A DNA stretch of 64,000 nt from Pseudomonas graminis. Its GTDB lineage: Bacteria; Pseudomonadota; Gammaproteobacteria; Pseudomonadales; Pseudomonadaceae. The notes under the pieces were generated by a model that saw nothing but the letters and a program-made list of their open reading frames with translations, had not been told where the DNA came from and did no database searches. Where the stretch lies: positions 3,548,501-3,612,500 of the forward strand of contig NZ_CP053746.1 in the NCBI RefSeq assembly GCF_013201545.1. The letters run 5' to 3'. Shown here in pieces: positions 35,843-44,485 of this stretch. The position numbers and the translations under genes were made by a program. The first letter of the stretch is position 1, and every line of letters starts with the position of its first letter.

Positions 35843-36730
35843 GTGAGCTATTCCCCCGAAGCCCTTGAAGCCTTCGCGCAGACCATCGCGCTGGGCTCGT
35901 TCAGTGCCGCCGCCCGCCGCCTGGGCAAGAGCCAGTCGACCATCAGCGAGGCCATTTCGCGGCTGGAAATTGATCTGGGCCTGGAACTGTTTGATCGCTC
36001 GACCCGCCATCCGGCGCTGACCGAAGCGGGCAGGGCGCTGGAAGGGCGCATCGAGGATGTACTTGCGGCGTCCGATACGCTGCGTCGCGCGGCGGGGCGT
36101 CTGGCGGAAGGCATGGAGCCGCGCCTGACGCTGGTGCTGTCCGATGCCAACCAGTTCGCTGAATTTCAGGCGCGCATGACCGAACTCGATCAGCGCTTTC
36201 CGGAGCTGGAACTGGAGTGTGTGTTTGCCGAACACGGTGACGCGATTAACTTGATCCAGAGCGGTCGGGCGTCCCTGGGACTGCTGTCGGCCCAGGCCTC
36301 GTACCCGCCGGAAGTGGGCTACGCGACCATCGTCGAGCGCGCTGACTTCGGCATCTTCGTTTCCCACAACCACCCGCTGGCGGCTGAGGAGGCCGTTGAT
36401 TACCACCATCTGGCGCAGCATCGGGCGTTGCGCCTGAACACCATCGTTGACGAGAGCGTGCCCACCGACGACCTGCCCAGCGGCGCGCGACGCAGCTGGT
36501 CAGCGCCCAATTACCTGCTGTTGATGGACATGGCGATCTTCGGATTCGGCTGGTCGGCGCTGCCGCGCTGGTTGGTCAGCACCTGCGGTCAGGGCCGGTT
36601 GAAGGAACTCAAGGTGCCGGGCTGGCCGCGCAGTTCAGCGGTCGACGTGATCTGGTCCCGGCAAAAAAGCCTGGGCCCGGCGGGGACCTGGTTGCTGGAT
36701 ACGCTGCTGGAGGGTCGGGGAGGCTATTGA
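35843..36730 (+). CDS. LysR family regulator, divergent from the PACE gene
   Basis: 295 residues from the GTG at 35843, with AGAGG upstream; the frame opens further up at 35807 but that start lies inside the dyad. The HTH is EAFAQTIALGSFSAAARRLGKSQSTISEAISRLEIDLGLELFDR. The effector domain begins RLTLVLSDANQFAEF. Divergence from the PACE transporter parallels AceR-AceI, suggesting it induces efflux in response to a diamine or biocide. That parallel is inference from position. Confidence 0.88.
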   Translation: MSYSPEALEAFAQTIALGSFSAAARRLGKSQSTISEAISRLEIDLGLELFDRSTRHPALTEAGRALEGRIEDVLAASDTLRRAAGRLAEGMEPRLTLVLSDANQFAEFQARMTELDQRFPELELECVFAEHGDAINLIQSGRASLGLLSAQASYPPEVGYATIVERADFGIFVSHNHPLAAEEAVDYHHLAQHRALRLNTIVDESVPTDDLPSGARRSWSAPNYLLLMDMAIFGFGWSALPRWLVSTCGQGRLKELKVPGWPRSSAVDVIWSRQKSLGPAGTWLLDTLLEGRGGY

Positions 36731-36736
36731 TCCGGC

Positions 36737-37663
36737 TCACTCCGGTCCGCCCTCCAAAACAAACCCCTCCGGCATTTCCTGGGCGAAGGCGTTCACCACC
36801 TCGCGAGTCAGGCCGACGATGTCTTCCACCAGTTCCATGCCCGCGCCGGTGCGCCAGCTGGCGACGATGTCCATCAGCGGCGGCAGCGGCACGTTCTCGA
36901 TCAGCGTCAGCACGCCTTGGGCCAGTTCGCCATGCACCAGTGTCACCGGCAGCGCGCCGATGCCGAAGCCATCGCGCACCAGGCGGGTAATGGCCGAGGC
37001 CGAGTTCACGCAGTTGATCCGTGGCGTGACGATGTTGGCGGTGTGCAGCATGTTGAGGATGTCCTGGTGCGGCCGCGAGTTGCGCGAGAACGTGACGATG
37101 CGCGCCTCGGCGATCTCCTCCAGGGTCACGTCCGGACGGTCGAACGCCGAGCCGGTCGGCACCACCCAGCGCAGGGGGTAGCGCGCCAGCACCGCGTTGC
37201 GCACGCTGTCGAAACGCAGCACGTCGGTCTGGAAAATGATGTCCTGATAACCCTTTTCCAGTTGCGAGCAGAGGTTGCTGGCGGTCTCGGCGGTGAGCTC
37301 GATTTCCAGGTTCGGGTAACACTTCATCAGGCGTGTTACCAAGGGGCTGAGCCAGGTGTGTATCACCGTATCCATGGCGCCGATGCGGATGCGGCCGCGC
37401 ACTTGGCTCGGGTCCTTGATCGCCGCCTTCATGCTTTGCATCGTGTCCATGATGTGCTCGGCGTATTCCAGCACGCGCGCGCCCTCTTGGGTCAGTGACA
37501 CGCCTCTGGAATCCCGGACGAACAGGCGCACGCCCATTTCGTCCTCCAGCGCGGCAATGCGGCTGGAGATGGAGGCCTGGGTGCTGAACAGTTTTTCCGC
37601 CGTCAGGCGAAAGCTTTTCAGTCGTGCGACCCAGACGAAGGTTTCCAGAAACTTGAGATTCAC
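36737..37663 (-). CDS. LysR family regulator, divergent from DUF969/DUF979
   Basis: 308 residues from a GTG at 37663 preceded by AAGGAAA. The upstream open frame (to 37789) adds residues unlike the family. The HTH is FVWVARLKSFRLTAEKLFSTQASISSRIAALEDEMGVRLFVR; the effector domain begins RIRIGAMDTVIHTWLSPLV. It is probably the activator of the divergent membrane pair 317 bases away. Confidence 0.9.
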   Translation of the reverse strand: MNLKFLETFVWVARLKSFRLTAEKLFSTQASISSRIAALEDEMGVRLFVRDSRGVSLTQEGARVLEYAEHIMDTMQSMKAAIKDPSQVRGRIRIGAMDTVIHTWLSPLVTRLMKCYPNLEIELTAETASNLCSQLEKGYQDIIFQTDVLRFDSVRNAVLARYPLRWVVPTGSAFDRPDVTLEEIAEARIVTFSRNSRPHQDILNMLHTANIVTPRINCVNSASAITRLVRDGFGIGALPVTLVHGELAQGVLTLIENVPLPPLMDIVASWRTGAGMELVEDIVGLTREVVNAFAQEMPEGFVLEGGPE

Positions 37664-37980
37664 CGTGGGATTTCCTTGAGCAATTGAGCGCCACTGCAGG
37701 CACAGGATGAGGTGCAGACGGCACACCCGGGGCGGCACGGCCTGTGCAAAGACAGCACTGGAACAGCAGGTTACATGCCACTCCGGCAACAGAAAATCTT
37801 ATGGCCCATAGCGGGTTTTTCCCGTTGGACGCCCCGGCGCGACTGCGGTGCCATGGGGCAACGGCGCTGTGACTCCGTTGGGCCTGGCCTGAGCATAAGT
37901 GCTGGCGTCCGCTTGTTTCTCAAACACGTTCCTCATTCGTGCCCCAGCAAGGTACCGCCACTGCCAACGAGAACCCCAAC
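37664..37980. other. Divergent promoter region, LysR / DUF969
   Basis: No gene is convincing here. The 317 bases should hold both promoters and the LysR site, but I see no clear dyad. Confidence 0.4.
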
Positions 37981-38709
37981 ATGCAAACCGCTATCAACCT
38001 CTGGCCGCTGCTTGGCGTGCTGGTCATCGTTCTGGGCTTCGTCCTGCGTTTCAACCCGATGCTGGTCGTGGCGCTAGCCGCCCTGGCCACCGGCCTTGCT
38101 GCCAGCATGCCGCTGGAAACCATCCTGGCGACCATCGGTACCGGCTTTATCAAAACCCGCACGCTGCCGCTGATCATCCTTCTGCCGCTGGCGGTGATCG
38201 GTTTGCTGGAACGCCACGGCCTGCGTCTGCACGCGCAGAACTGGATCGCCCGGTTCACCGGCGCCACGGCCGGACGCCTCCTGATCGCGTACCTCTTCGT
38301 GCGGGAAACCACTGCAGCGCTGGGGCTGACCAGCCTCGGCGGCCACCCGCAAATGGTGCGGCCGTTGCTAGCGCCCATGGCCGAGGGCGCTGCCGAATCC
38401 CGTTTCGGTAAGTTGCCCGAGGCGTTGCGCATCAAGCTGCTGGCGTTGTGCGCGGCGACCGACAACGTTGGCCTGTTTTTCGGCGAAGACATCTTCGTCG
38501 CGTTCGGTGCGATTGCGCTGATGCACACCTTCCTGCTCGGCTCCGGTATTGATGTCGACCCGATGCACATCGCCTTCTGGGGGATTCCGACAGCGATCTG
38601 CGCGTTCGTCATCCACGCCATCCGCCTGCACCGTTTCGATCAGCGCCTGAACCGTGAATTGACGGTGCTGCCGCCGGCCTCCGCAGTGGATAGGGAGCTA
38701 ACGCAATGA
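37981..38709 (+). CDS. DUF969 membrane protein
   Basis: 242 residues from the ATG at 37981 with several hydrophobic helices: INLWPLLGVLVIVLGFVLRFNPMLVV, ILATIGTGFIKTRTLPLIILLPL, and others. It is a DUF969 protein, always found beside DUF979. The pair makes a two-subunit inner-membrane system linked by gene context to pyroglutamate and peptide metabolism, but transport has not been shown by any residue here. No pcp or oxoprolinase gene adjoins it in this window. It overlaps the next gene by 4 bases. Confidence 0.88.
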   Translation: MQTAINLWPLLGVLVIVLGFVLRFNPMLVVALAALATGLAASMPLETILATIGTGFIKTRTLPLIILLPLAVIGLLERHGLRLHAQNWIARFTGATAGRLLIAYLFVRETTAALGLTSLGGHPQMVRPLLAPMAEGAAESRFGKLPEALRIKLLALCAATDNVGLFFGEDIFVAFGAIALMHTFLLGSGIDVDPMHIAFWGIPTAICAFVIHAIRLHRFDQRLNRELTVLPPASAVDRELTQ

Positions 38710-39656
38710 TCATTTCCATTCAATACCTGTACTGGCTGGCGGGCGTGATTCTGGCGATCACGGCGTTCATGACCGCGACCGACCGGACCAACCCCAAGCG
38801 CTGGACCACCGGGCTGTTCTGGGGCCTGTTCGCCATCGCGTTTCTGGTTGGCGAGAAGCTGCCACCGGTGTGGGTGGGCATCGGCGTGATCGTCATGGCG
38901 GTCATCGCCGGGTTCGGCGGCGTGGGTTTCGGTCAGCATGAGAACCTCAACGACCGGGCGCGGCGGGAGAGTGCAGGGCGCTTGAAGAACAAGCTGTTCA
39001 TTCCGGCGCTGGCGATTCCTCTGGTCACGGTGATTGGCGCGGTGCTGCTGAAGAACATCAAGTTCGGCGAAGTTTTTCTGCTGGACCCGGCCAACAGTAC
39101 CTTCGTGTCGCTGGGGATTGGCAGCTTGGTGGCGCTGGCCCTGGCCTGCTGGCTGACCCGCGACACGCCGGTGCAGGCCATGCGCGAATCGCGGCGCTTG
39201 ACCGAAGCGCTGGGTTGGGCGCTGGTGCTGCCGCAGATGCTGGCGATGCTCGGCCTGGTGTTCAACGACGCGGGCGTTGGCAAGGCCGTGGCGCACCTGG
39301 CGACGGCGTACATCAACCTGGATTTCCGCCTGGTCGCGGTGATGGTGTATGTCCTCGGCATGGCGCTGTTCACCATCGTCATGGGCAACGGCTTTGCCGC
39401 GTTTCCGGTGATGACCGGCGGGATCGGCGTGCCGGTGCTGGTGGGCATGTACGGCGCCAATCCGGCGGTGATGGCTGCCATCGGCATGTTCTCGGGCTAC
39501 TGCGGCACGCTGATGACCCCGATGGCGGCCAACTACAATCTGATTCCCGCAGCGTTGCTGGAACTGCCCGACAAATACGCCGTGATCAAAGCGCAAATCC
39601 CCACCGCGCTGGCGATGCTGGTGGCGAATATTCTGCTGCTGTATTTCCTGATGTAG
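38706..39656 (+). CDS. DUF979 membrane protein
   Basis: 316 residues with about eight helices, including VGEKLPPVWVGIGVIVMAVIAGFGGVGFG and the conserved NGFAAFPVMTGGIGVPVLVGMYGANPAVMAAIGMFSGYCGTLMTPMAANYN segment. It is the obligate partner of DUF969; the genes overlap at ATGA, so the subunits are translated in step. The role may be uptake of a small amide such as 5-oxoproline, which is a prediction from context in other genomes. A terminator follows. Confidence 0.88.
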   Translation: MIISIQYLYWLAGVILAITAFMTATDRTNPKRWTTGLFWGLFAIAFLVGEKLPPVWVGIGVIVMAVIAGFGGVGFGQHENLNDRARRESAGRLKNKLFIPALAIPLVTVIGAVLLKNIKFGEVFLLDPANSTFVSLGIGSLVALALACWLTRDTPVQAMRESRRLTEALGWALVLPQMLAMLGLVFNDAGVGKAVAHLATAYINLDFRLVAVMVYVLGMALFTIVMGNGFAAFPVMTGGIGVPVLVGMYGANPAVMAAIGMFSGYCGTLMTPMAANYNLIPAALLELPDKYAVIKAQIPTALAMLVANILLLYFLM

Positions 39657-39668
39657 ATGCAGCGCCTC

Positions 39669-39696
39669 GCCCGCAGGCTCCTGCGGGCAGCTTTTT
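39669..39696 (+). terminator. Terminator after the DUF979 gene
   Basis: GCCCGCAG / CTGCGGGC with a GCTC loop is followed by AGCTTTTT. It separates the membrane pair from the deo genes. Confidence 0.8.
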
Positions 39697-39758
39697 GCGG
39701 GCAAACCCCTCCCTCAGCTCGTTCAACTGCGCAAAGTTCGATGATGTTTCATCTCCAT

Positions 39759-39772
39759 CGCAAACGTTTGCG
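39759..39772. promoter_or_regulatory. LacI-family-like operator palindrome
   Basis: CGCAAACGTTTGCG is a perfect 14-base palindrome centred on the CG of AAACGTTT, the core of LacI/PurR/RbsR-type operators. It is 217 bases before deoK. The window has no LacI-family gene, so the binding protein would be encoded elsewhere. Confidence 0.5.
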
Positions 39773-39911
39773 CGAATCCATGGTCTGTACGACCAGTGGC
39801 TGCAATCCCTCTGCCTCAGGGCTTCCGACCCGCTTCCCGCGAACGCCGTGTGCGCCCGATACCAAGCCGCATGTCTTCCTTGGAAGAAATAGGTTGAATA
39901 GTCACACAAAA

Positions 39912-39927
39912 TGTTATTTAAATAACA
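39912..39927. promoter_or_regulatory. DeoR-type operator upstream of deoK
   Basis: TGTTATTTAAATAACA is a perfect 16-base palindrome. It has the length and outer TGTTA...TAACA of the E. coli DeoR site (TGTTAGAATTCTAACA). It lies 62 bases before deoK. Confidence 0.75.
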
Positions 39928-39988
39928 AAAATAAAACCGCGACGGTGGCTCATTCTTCGGGCCCAGCGCGTGAACAAGGTACTCACAC

Positions 39989-40909
39989 ATGAACAAGATC
40001 GCGGTCATCGGCAGCAACATGGTGGATTTGATCACCTACATCGACCGGATGCCGGCGCAGGGCGAGACCCTCGAAGCACCGAATTTCGCCATGGGCTGCG
40101 GCGGCAAGGGCGCCAATCAGGCCGTTGCCGCGGCCAAACTGGGCGCTGACGTGTTGATGCTGAGCAAGGTCGGCGACGACATGTTCGCCGACAACACGCT
40201 GGGCAACTTCAAGCGTTACGGTATCGACACCCAGTTCGTGCAGCGCGTCCCAGGTGTTTCCAGTGGCGTGGCGCCGATCTTCGTGCAGAGCGATTCCCAC
40301 AACAGCATCCTCATCGTCAAAGGCGCCAACGCGCACCTGAAACCTGCTGACATCGACGCTGCCCAGGCCGCGTTGCGCGACTGCACGCTCATCGTGCTGC
40401 AACTGGAAATCGAGCTGGAAACCGTCTACTACGCCATCGAATTCGCCAAGGCCAACGGCATTCCGGTGCTGCTCAATCCCGCCCCAGCGGTGAAGGGCTT
40501 GAGCCGCGAGCACTTGTCGCAGCTGGACTTCTTCATCCCGAACGAAACCGAACTGGCGCTGGTCACCGGGCTGGTTATCAACTCGGTGGATTCGGCCCGC
40601 GCGGCCGCCCTGCAACTGGTGCAGGACGGGATTCGCCACGTCATTGTCACCCTGGGTGAAAAGGGCGCGCTGTACGTCGGCGAAGAGGGTGAGTTTCGCG
40701 TTGAAGGCATCAAGGTCGATGCCCGCGACACCACCGGCGCCGGCGACGCCTTTATCGGTTGCTTCGCTCGCCACTGGAGCGAAGACGGCGACATGCGCAA
40801 CGCCATGACCCGCGCCGTGGCCTATTCGGCTTGCTCGGTCACCGGCCTTGGCACCCAGAGTTCCTACCCGGACGCTGCCGCGTTCAGCCACTTTCTCGAC
40901 ACCCTTTGA
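39989..40909 (+). CDS. deoK: Deoxyribokinase (ribokinase family)
   Basis: 306 residues of the PfkB/ribokinase family. The N-terminal motif is GCGGKGANQAVAAAKLGADV and the catalytic motif is DTTGAGDAFIGCF with its base Asp. It phosphorylates a pentose at O5 with ATP; the surrounding permease, mutarotase, DeoR and deoC genes point to 2-deoxy-D-ribose rather than ribose. Length is usual. The gene opens a rightward operon with the deoxyribose permease and mutarotase, under the 16-base DeoR-type palindrome upstream. Confidence 0.88.
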   Translation: MNKIAVIGSNMVDLITYIDRMPAQGETLEAPNFAMGCGGKGANQAVAAAKLGADVLMLSKVGDDMFADNTLGNFKRYGIDTQFVQRVPGVSSGVAPIFVQSDSHNSILIVKGANAHLKPADIDAAQAALRDCTLIVLQLEIELETVYYAIEFAKANGIPVLLNPAPAVKGLSREHLSQLDFFIPNETELALVTGLVINSVDSARAAALQLVQDGIRHVIVTLGEKGALYVGEEGEFRVEGIKVDARDTTGAGDAFIGCFARHWSEDGDMRNAMTRAVAYSACSVTGLGTQSSYPDAAAFSHFLDTL

Positions 40910-40977
40910 GCCGCCGCGTCTTGCCGATCGCCTGATCGGCGGGGCGGGGTATTCCCTGTACTTCCCGGAGAACAACA

Positions 40978-42309
40978 ATGACAAAGCCCGCGCTCCAACA
41001 ATCACCGGACGGGTTCTACCTGAACCGCACGCCGTGGTTCGCCTTCCTGCTGCTGTGCTGCTGTTTCGCACTGTGGGCGGCGGCCGCGAGCATGAACGAC
41101 GTGCTTATCGCGCACTTCAAGAAAGCCTTCCTGCTCAGCGATGTGCAGACCTCGTTCGTGCAATCGGCGTTCTACCTCGGTTACTTCTTCGTGGCGATTC
41201 CGGCGGCGATGGTCGTCAGACGTTTCAGCTACAAGACCACCATCCTCATCGGTCTGGTGCTGTACATGGCGGGCTGCTCGCTGTTCTTCCCCGCAGCGTC
41301 GATGGCCAAATACGGCATGTTCCTGATGGCGCTGTTCGTCATTGCGGCCGGCCTGGCCTTCCTCGAAACCGCCTGCAACACCTACTCGACGCTGATGGGG
41401 CCGCGTGAAACCGGGACCCGCCGCCTGAACATTTCCCAGACCTTCCACCCGTTCGGCGCGATGACCGGGGTGTACGTCGGCAGCTTCGTGATGTTCAAGG
41501 ACACCGACGCCACCCGCGAGCAGTTGACGCAGATGAGCGCCTCGGAAGCCGCAGTCCAGCAACTGCAGATGATCCAGTCGACGCTGCTGCCGTACAAATG
41601 GATGATCGCGGTGCTGGTGCTGATGTTCGTGCTGATCGCGTTCACCAAGTTCCCGGCGTGCAAGGGCAAGGTCACGGCCAACGTCAAATCGAGCAGCATT
41701 GGCTAGAGCCTGTCGCGTCTGTGGCGCAACCCGCGCTTCACGTTCGGCGTGCTGGCGCAGTTTCTGTATGTCGGTGCGCAAGTCGGCGTGTGGAGTTTCA
41801 CCATTCGCCTGGCGATGCAGATGGGCGGGATGAACGAGCGCAGCGCCTCGTGGTTCTTGCTGACCACCTTCGCCGCGTACTTCGTCGGCAAGATGGTCGC
41901 CAACCTGTTGATGCGCAAGATGTCCCCGGCCAAGGTGCTGGCAATCTACGGCGTACTGGCCATCGTCCTGTTGGCGTACACGATTCTGGTGCCGAACATC
42001 AGCGCGGTGTATGCGGCGGTGGGTGTGAGTATTTTCCTGGGTCCGTGCTGGCCGACCATCTATGGCCTGACCATCGACGGCTTGGGTGAAGACACCGGTG
42101 TTGGCGGTTCGCTGCTGGTGATGAGCATTGTCGGCGGCGGCGTGATGCCGATCTTCCAGGGCCTGCTCTCCGACGCCACCGGCGGCAACATGCAGATCGC
42201 CTATATCGTTCCGCTGCTGTGCTTCGTGGCGATCGTCGCCTACGCCATCAAGTGCATGCGTGATCCGCTGCCGGCCCAGGCTCCGGCGGGTGCGGTGACC
42301 GCATCATGA
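40978..42309 (+). pseudogene. deoP: Deoxyribose permease (MFS, FucP-like) broken by one in-frame TAG
   Basis: The reading frame from 40978 to 42309 is continuous except for TAG at 41704-41706, so one base change would restore about 443 residues. Upstream of the stop lie helices 1-6 with LCCCFALWAAAASMNDVLIAHFKKAF; downstream, RLWRNPRFTFGVLAQFLYVGAQVGVWSF continues the FucP family with helices 7-12. The stop falls in the cytosolic loop between the halves. The family imports fucose or deoxyribose with H+. A GTG at 41749 might allow a separate second half. It may be a true loss, a recent mutation or a sequencing error. Confidence 0.85.
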
Positions 42310-43367
42310 AGACGGCCGACAAGCGCACCACGATTTCGCTGCACCCGGAGCTGTTCAGCGGCGATGAAAAAACGTTGCTGGAATCCGCGGACTTCCGCGT
42401 GCTGGCCTGGACCTATCCCAGCGGCGTGAAAGCCTTGGCGCTGGAAAATGATCGCGGCCGGGTCGTGGTGCTGCCGTATCAGGGGCAGATGGTCTGGTCA
42501 GCGGTGTTCGATGGCTGCGACCTGACCATGCGCAACATGTTCGAGCAGCCGCGCCCGAGCCCGACGGTGATTGGCACCTACGGCTGCTTCATGTTCCACA
42601 GCGGGATTTTGCGCAACGGCTGCCCGACGCCGGAAGACGATCACCCGTTACACGGCGAAATGCCCTGCGCGCCGATGGACAGCGCCTGGCTGGAAATCGG
42701 CGAGGACGCGGGCGGTGGGTTTCTGCGCATCGGCGGCGAGTACGAATACGTGATGGGCTTTGGCGACCACTATCGCGCCAGGCCCAGCGTGACCTTGCGC
42801 CCGGGTTCAGCGCTGTTCGACATCGGCATGGACGTGCGCAACCTGGCCGGCAAGCCGATGGAGTTGATGTACATGGCGCACATGAACTACGCCTACGTCG
42901 ACGGCGGACGTTTCGTCGAGCCATTGGGCATGGCGCGCACGCGGGTTCGCAGCAGCGTGCCGGCCCACGTCAAGCCGACGCCGGCGTGGTCGGCGTACAT
43001 GGCCGAGCTGACAGAAGAACCTTCGCGGCTGGACAGCCTGAGCACGCCTGAGTTGTACGACCCGGAGATCGTCTGCTTCTTCGACGGCGTGCACGCGGAC
43101 GCCCAAGGCAATGCGCATTTCCTGCTCAAGCACCCTAAGGGTCCGGCGTTTTACACGCGTTACCAGCCGGCGCAGTTCGACCATGCGGCGCGGTGGATTC
43201 TGCACAACGCTGATCAGCAGGTGGCCGCGTTTGTGTTGCCCGCGACCTGTGAGCCCGAGGGTTATCTGGCGGAGAAGGCCAAAGGCAATGTGCGCCAGTT
43301 AGGCGCGGGGGAAACCGCGTCGTTCAGCGTGACGACGGGGTATCTGGGGGCTGAAGAGGTGTTGTAG
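42306..43367 (+). CDS. deoX: Aldose 1-epimerase family protein (DeoX-like, DUF4432)
   Basis: 353 residues, overlapping the permease end by 4 bases. The fold is that of galactose mutarotases, with GTYGCFMFHSGILRNGCPTPEDDHPLHGEMP (conserved His residues of the sugar-binding face) and MYMAHMNYAYVDGG. In the Salmonella deoxyribose operon deoQKPX, deoX encodes a related protein of uncertain exact role. Interconverting the anomers of 2-deoxyribose for the kinase is a reasonable guess. The operon order matches K-P-X. Confidence 0.85.
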   Translation: MKTADKRTTISLHPELFSGDEKTLLESADFRVLAWTYPSGVKALALENDRGRVVVLPYQGQMVWSAVFDGCDLTMRNMFEQPRPSPTVIGTYGCFMFHSGILRNGCPTPEDDHPLHGEMPCAPMDSAWLEIGEDAGGGFLRIGGEYEYVMGFGDHYRARPSVTLRPGSALFDIGMDVRNLAGKPMELMYMAHMNYAYVDGGRFVEPLGMARTRVRSSVPAHVKPTPAWSAYMAELTEEPSRLDSLSTPELYDPEIVCFFDGVHADAQGNAHFLLKHPKGPAFYTRYQPAQFDHAARWILHNADQQVAAFVLPATCEPEGYLAEKAKGNVRQLGAGETASFSVTTGYLGAEEVL

Positions 43368-43434
43368 CTGGAAAGCGGGTTAAAACGCTGACGGCCTTTA
43401 TTCGTGCCCAAATGCAGGGTCTGTACGCGGTCAC

Positions 43435-43550
43435 TGTAGGAGCTGCTGGAGGTTACGACAGTGGCGAACGCGGTAGGTCAGTTGCCCATTCGCTGACAGA
43501 CAGGTCGCGTTCGCCACCAAGGTGGAGCCCCACCCCGGCGGCTCCTACAG
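43435..43550. repeat. Imperfect inverted repeat between deoX and deoR
   Basis: TGTAGGAGC...GGCTCCTACA form the outer ends, and TGGCGAACGCG / CGCGTTCGCCA pair inside (about 43471-43516). It is a long cruciform-type repeat of another REP class, without coding potential. Confidence 0.6.
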
Positions 43551-43584
43551 ATTCGGCGCTCGCCAAAACAAGGCGGCGTGTTGC

Positions 43585-44355
43585 TCAAACCACCCACCGC
43601 GCTCCATACCCCTCAATCAAATCCCGATAGGCTTTGGGCAGCTTCTTGTCGCTGACCACCACATGAAAGTCCTGCAGCGTTGCGAAATGCGCCGTGCGCA
43701 CGGCGTCGAACTTGGAGTGATCGGCCAGCAACATGCAGTGCCGGGCCTGGCGCAGGACCTTTTGCTTGACCTCCACTTCATTGAAATTGAAGCAGGTCAC
43801 GCCAAGCTCGTCGCTGACCCCGGCCGCTGAAACGAACGCCCAGGTCAGGCGGATGCCATCGAGAATGGTCGCTTCGCTGTGGTGCTCAAACACCTGATTC
43901 TTGCGATGAAAGGTGCCACCGCACAGCACGATGGAACAGTTGGGCTTCTGCTGCAGCTTGAGCAAGACGTTGAGGGAGTTGCACACGGCGGTGAATTCCA
44001 GCTCGTCCGGAATGAAGTCGATGACGAAAGGGATCGTCGTACCGCAGTCGAAAAACACCGTATCGCCGGGTTGAATGAACGCGGCGGCGAGCTTGCCGAC
44101 CCGGCGCTTCTCCTCGACGTGGCGGGTGCCTTGCTCGGTGACTTTGTAATCGCTGGCCTCGGACGGATCAAATGCCAGGGTGATATGCCCGCCCAGCAGG
44201 TGAAACTTGTCGGGGTGCCGGGTCAGGTCGCGACGCAGGGTCATCTCCGAAACGTCCAGCAGGGCGGCCATTTCCTTCAGGTGAATGGCCTTCTGATCTT
44301 GCAGGGCTTGCTGGATCAGCTTGATACGGTCGGATTTTTTACTGTCCACGGGCAT
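43585..44355 (-). CDS. deoR: DeoR repressor of the deoxyribose genes
   Basis: 256 residues from the ATG at 44355. The N-terminal DeoR-type HTH (KEMAALLDVSEMTLRRDLTRHPDKFHLLGG) and the sugar-phosphate-binding domain (EEKRRVGKLAAAFIQPGDTVFFDCGTT, LLADHSKFD) follow E. coli DeoR closely along the chain. DeoR represses deo genes and is released by deoxyribose-5-phosphate. It is divergent from deoC, and operator-like 16-mers lie between them. Confidence 0.92.
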   Translation of the reverse strand: MPVDSKKSDRIKLIQQALQDQKAIHLKEMAALLDVSEMTLRRDLTRHPDKFHLLGGHITLAFDPSEASDYKVTEQGTRHVEEKRRVGKLAAAFIQPGDTVFFDCGTTIPFVIDFIPDELEFTAVCNSLNVLLKLQQKPNCSIVLCGGTFHRKNQVFEHHSEATILDGIRLTWAFVSAAGVSDELGVTCFNFNEVEVKQKVLRQARHCMLLADHSKFDAVRTAHFATLQDFHVVVSDKKLPKAYRDLIEGYGARWVV

Positions 44356-44374
44356 TCCGATTGTCGAATGGATA

Positions 44375-44411
44375 TGGTAAAAAAATAACATTCATTGTTA
44401 TATTTACAACA
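44375..44411. promoter_or_regulatory. Two tandem DeoR-like operator halves between deoR and deoC
   Basis: TGGTAAAAAAATAACA (44375-44390) and TGTTATATTTACAACA (44396-44411) resemble the 16-base palindrome before deoK. Their starts are 21 bases apart, two helical turns. A further dyad ATAACA-TTCAT-TGTTAT spans 44385-44401. Confidence 0.6.
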
Positions 44412-44485
44412 TAAAACGATGCGCTCAGGCATGAAGCTTAAAGCGTGTCGCCGGTTACCGCCTCACTATCAGGAAACGATTGTCC

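Noticed and set aside
41704..41706. TAG as a selenocysteine-like or readthrough codon
   Set aside because: Selenocysteine uses UGA and there is no SECIS-like hairpin; pyrrolysine genes are not expected in Pseudomonas. A nonsense mutation or a base-call error is simpler.
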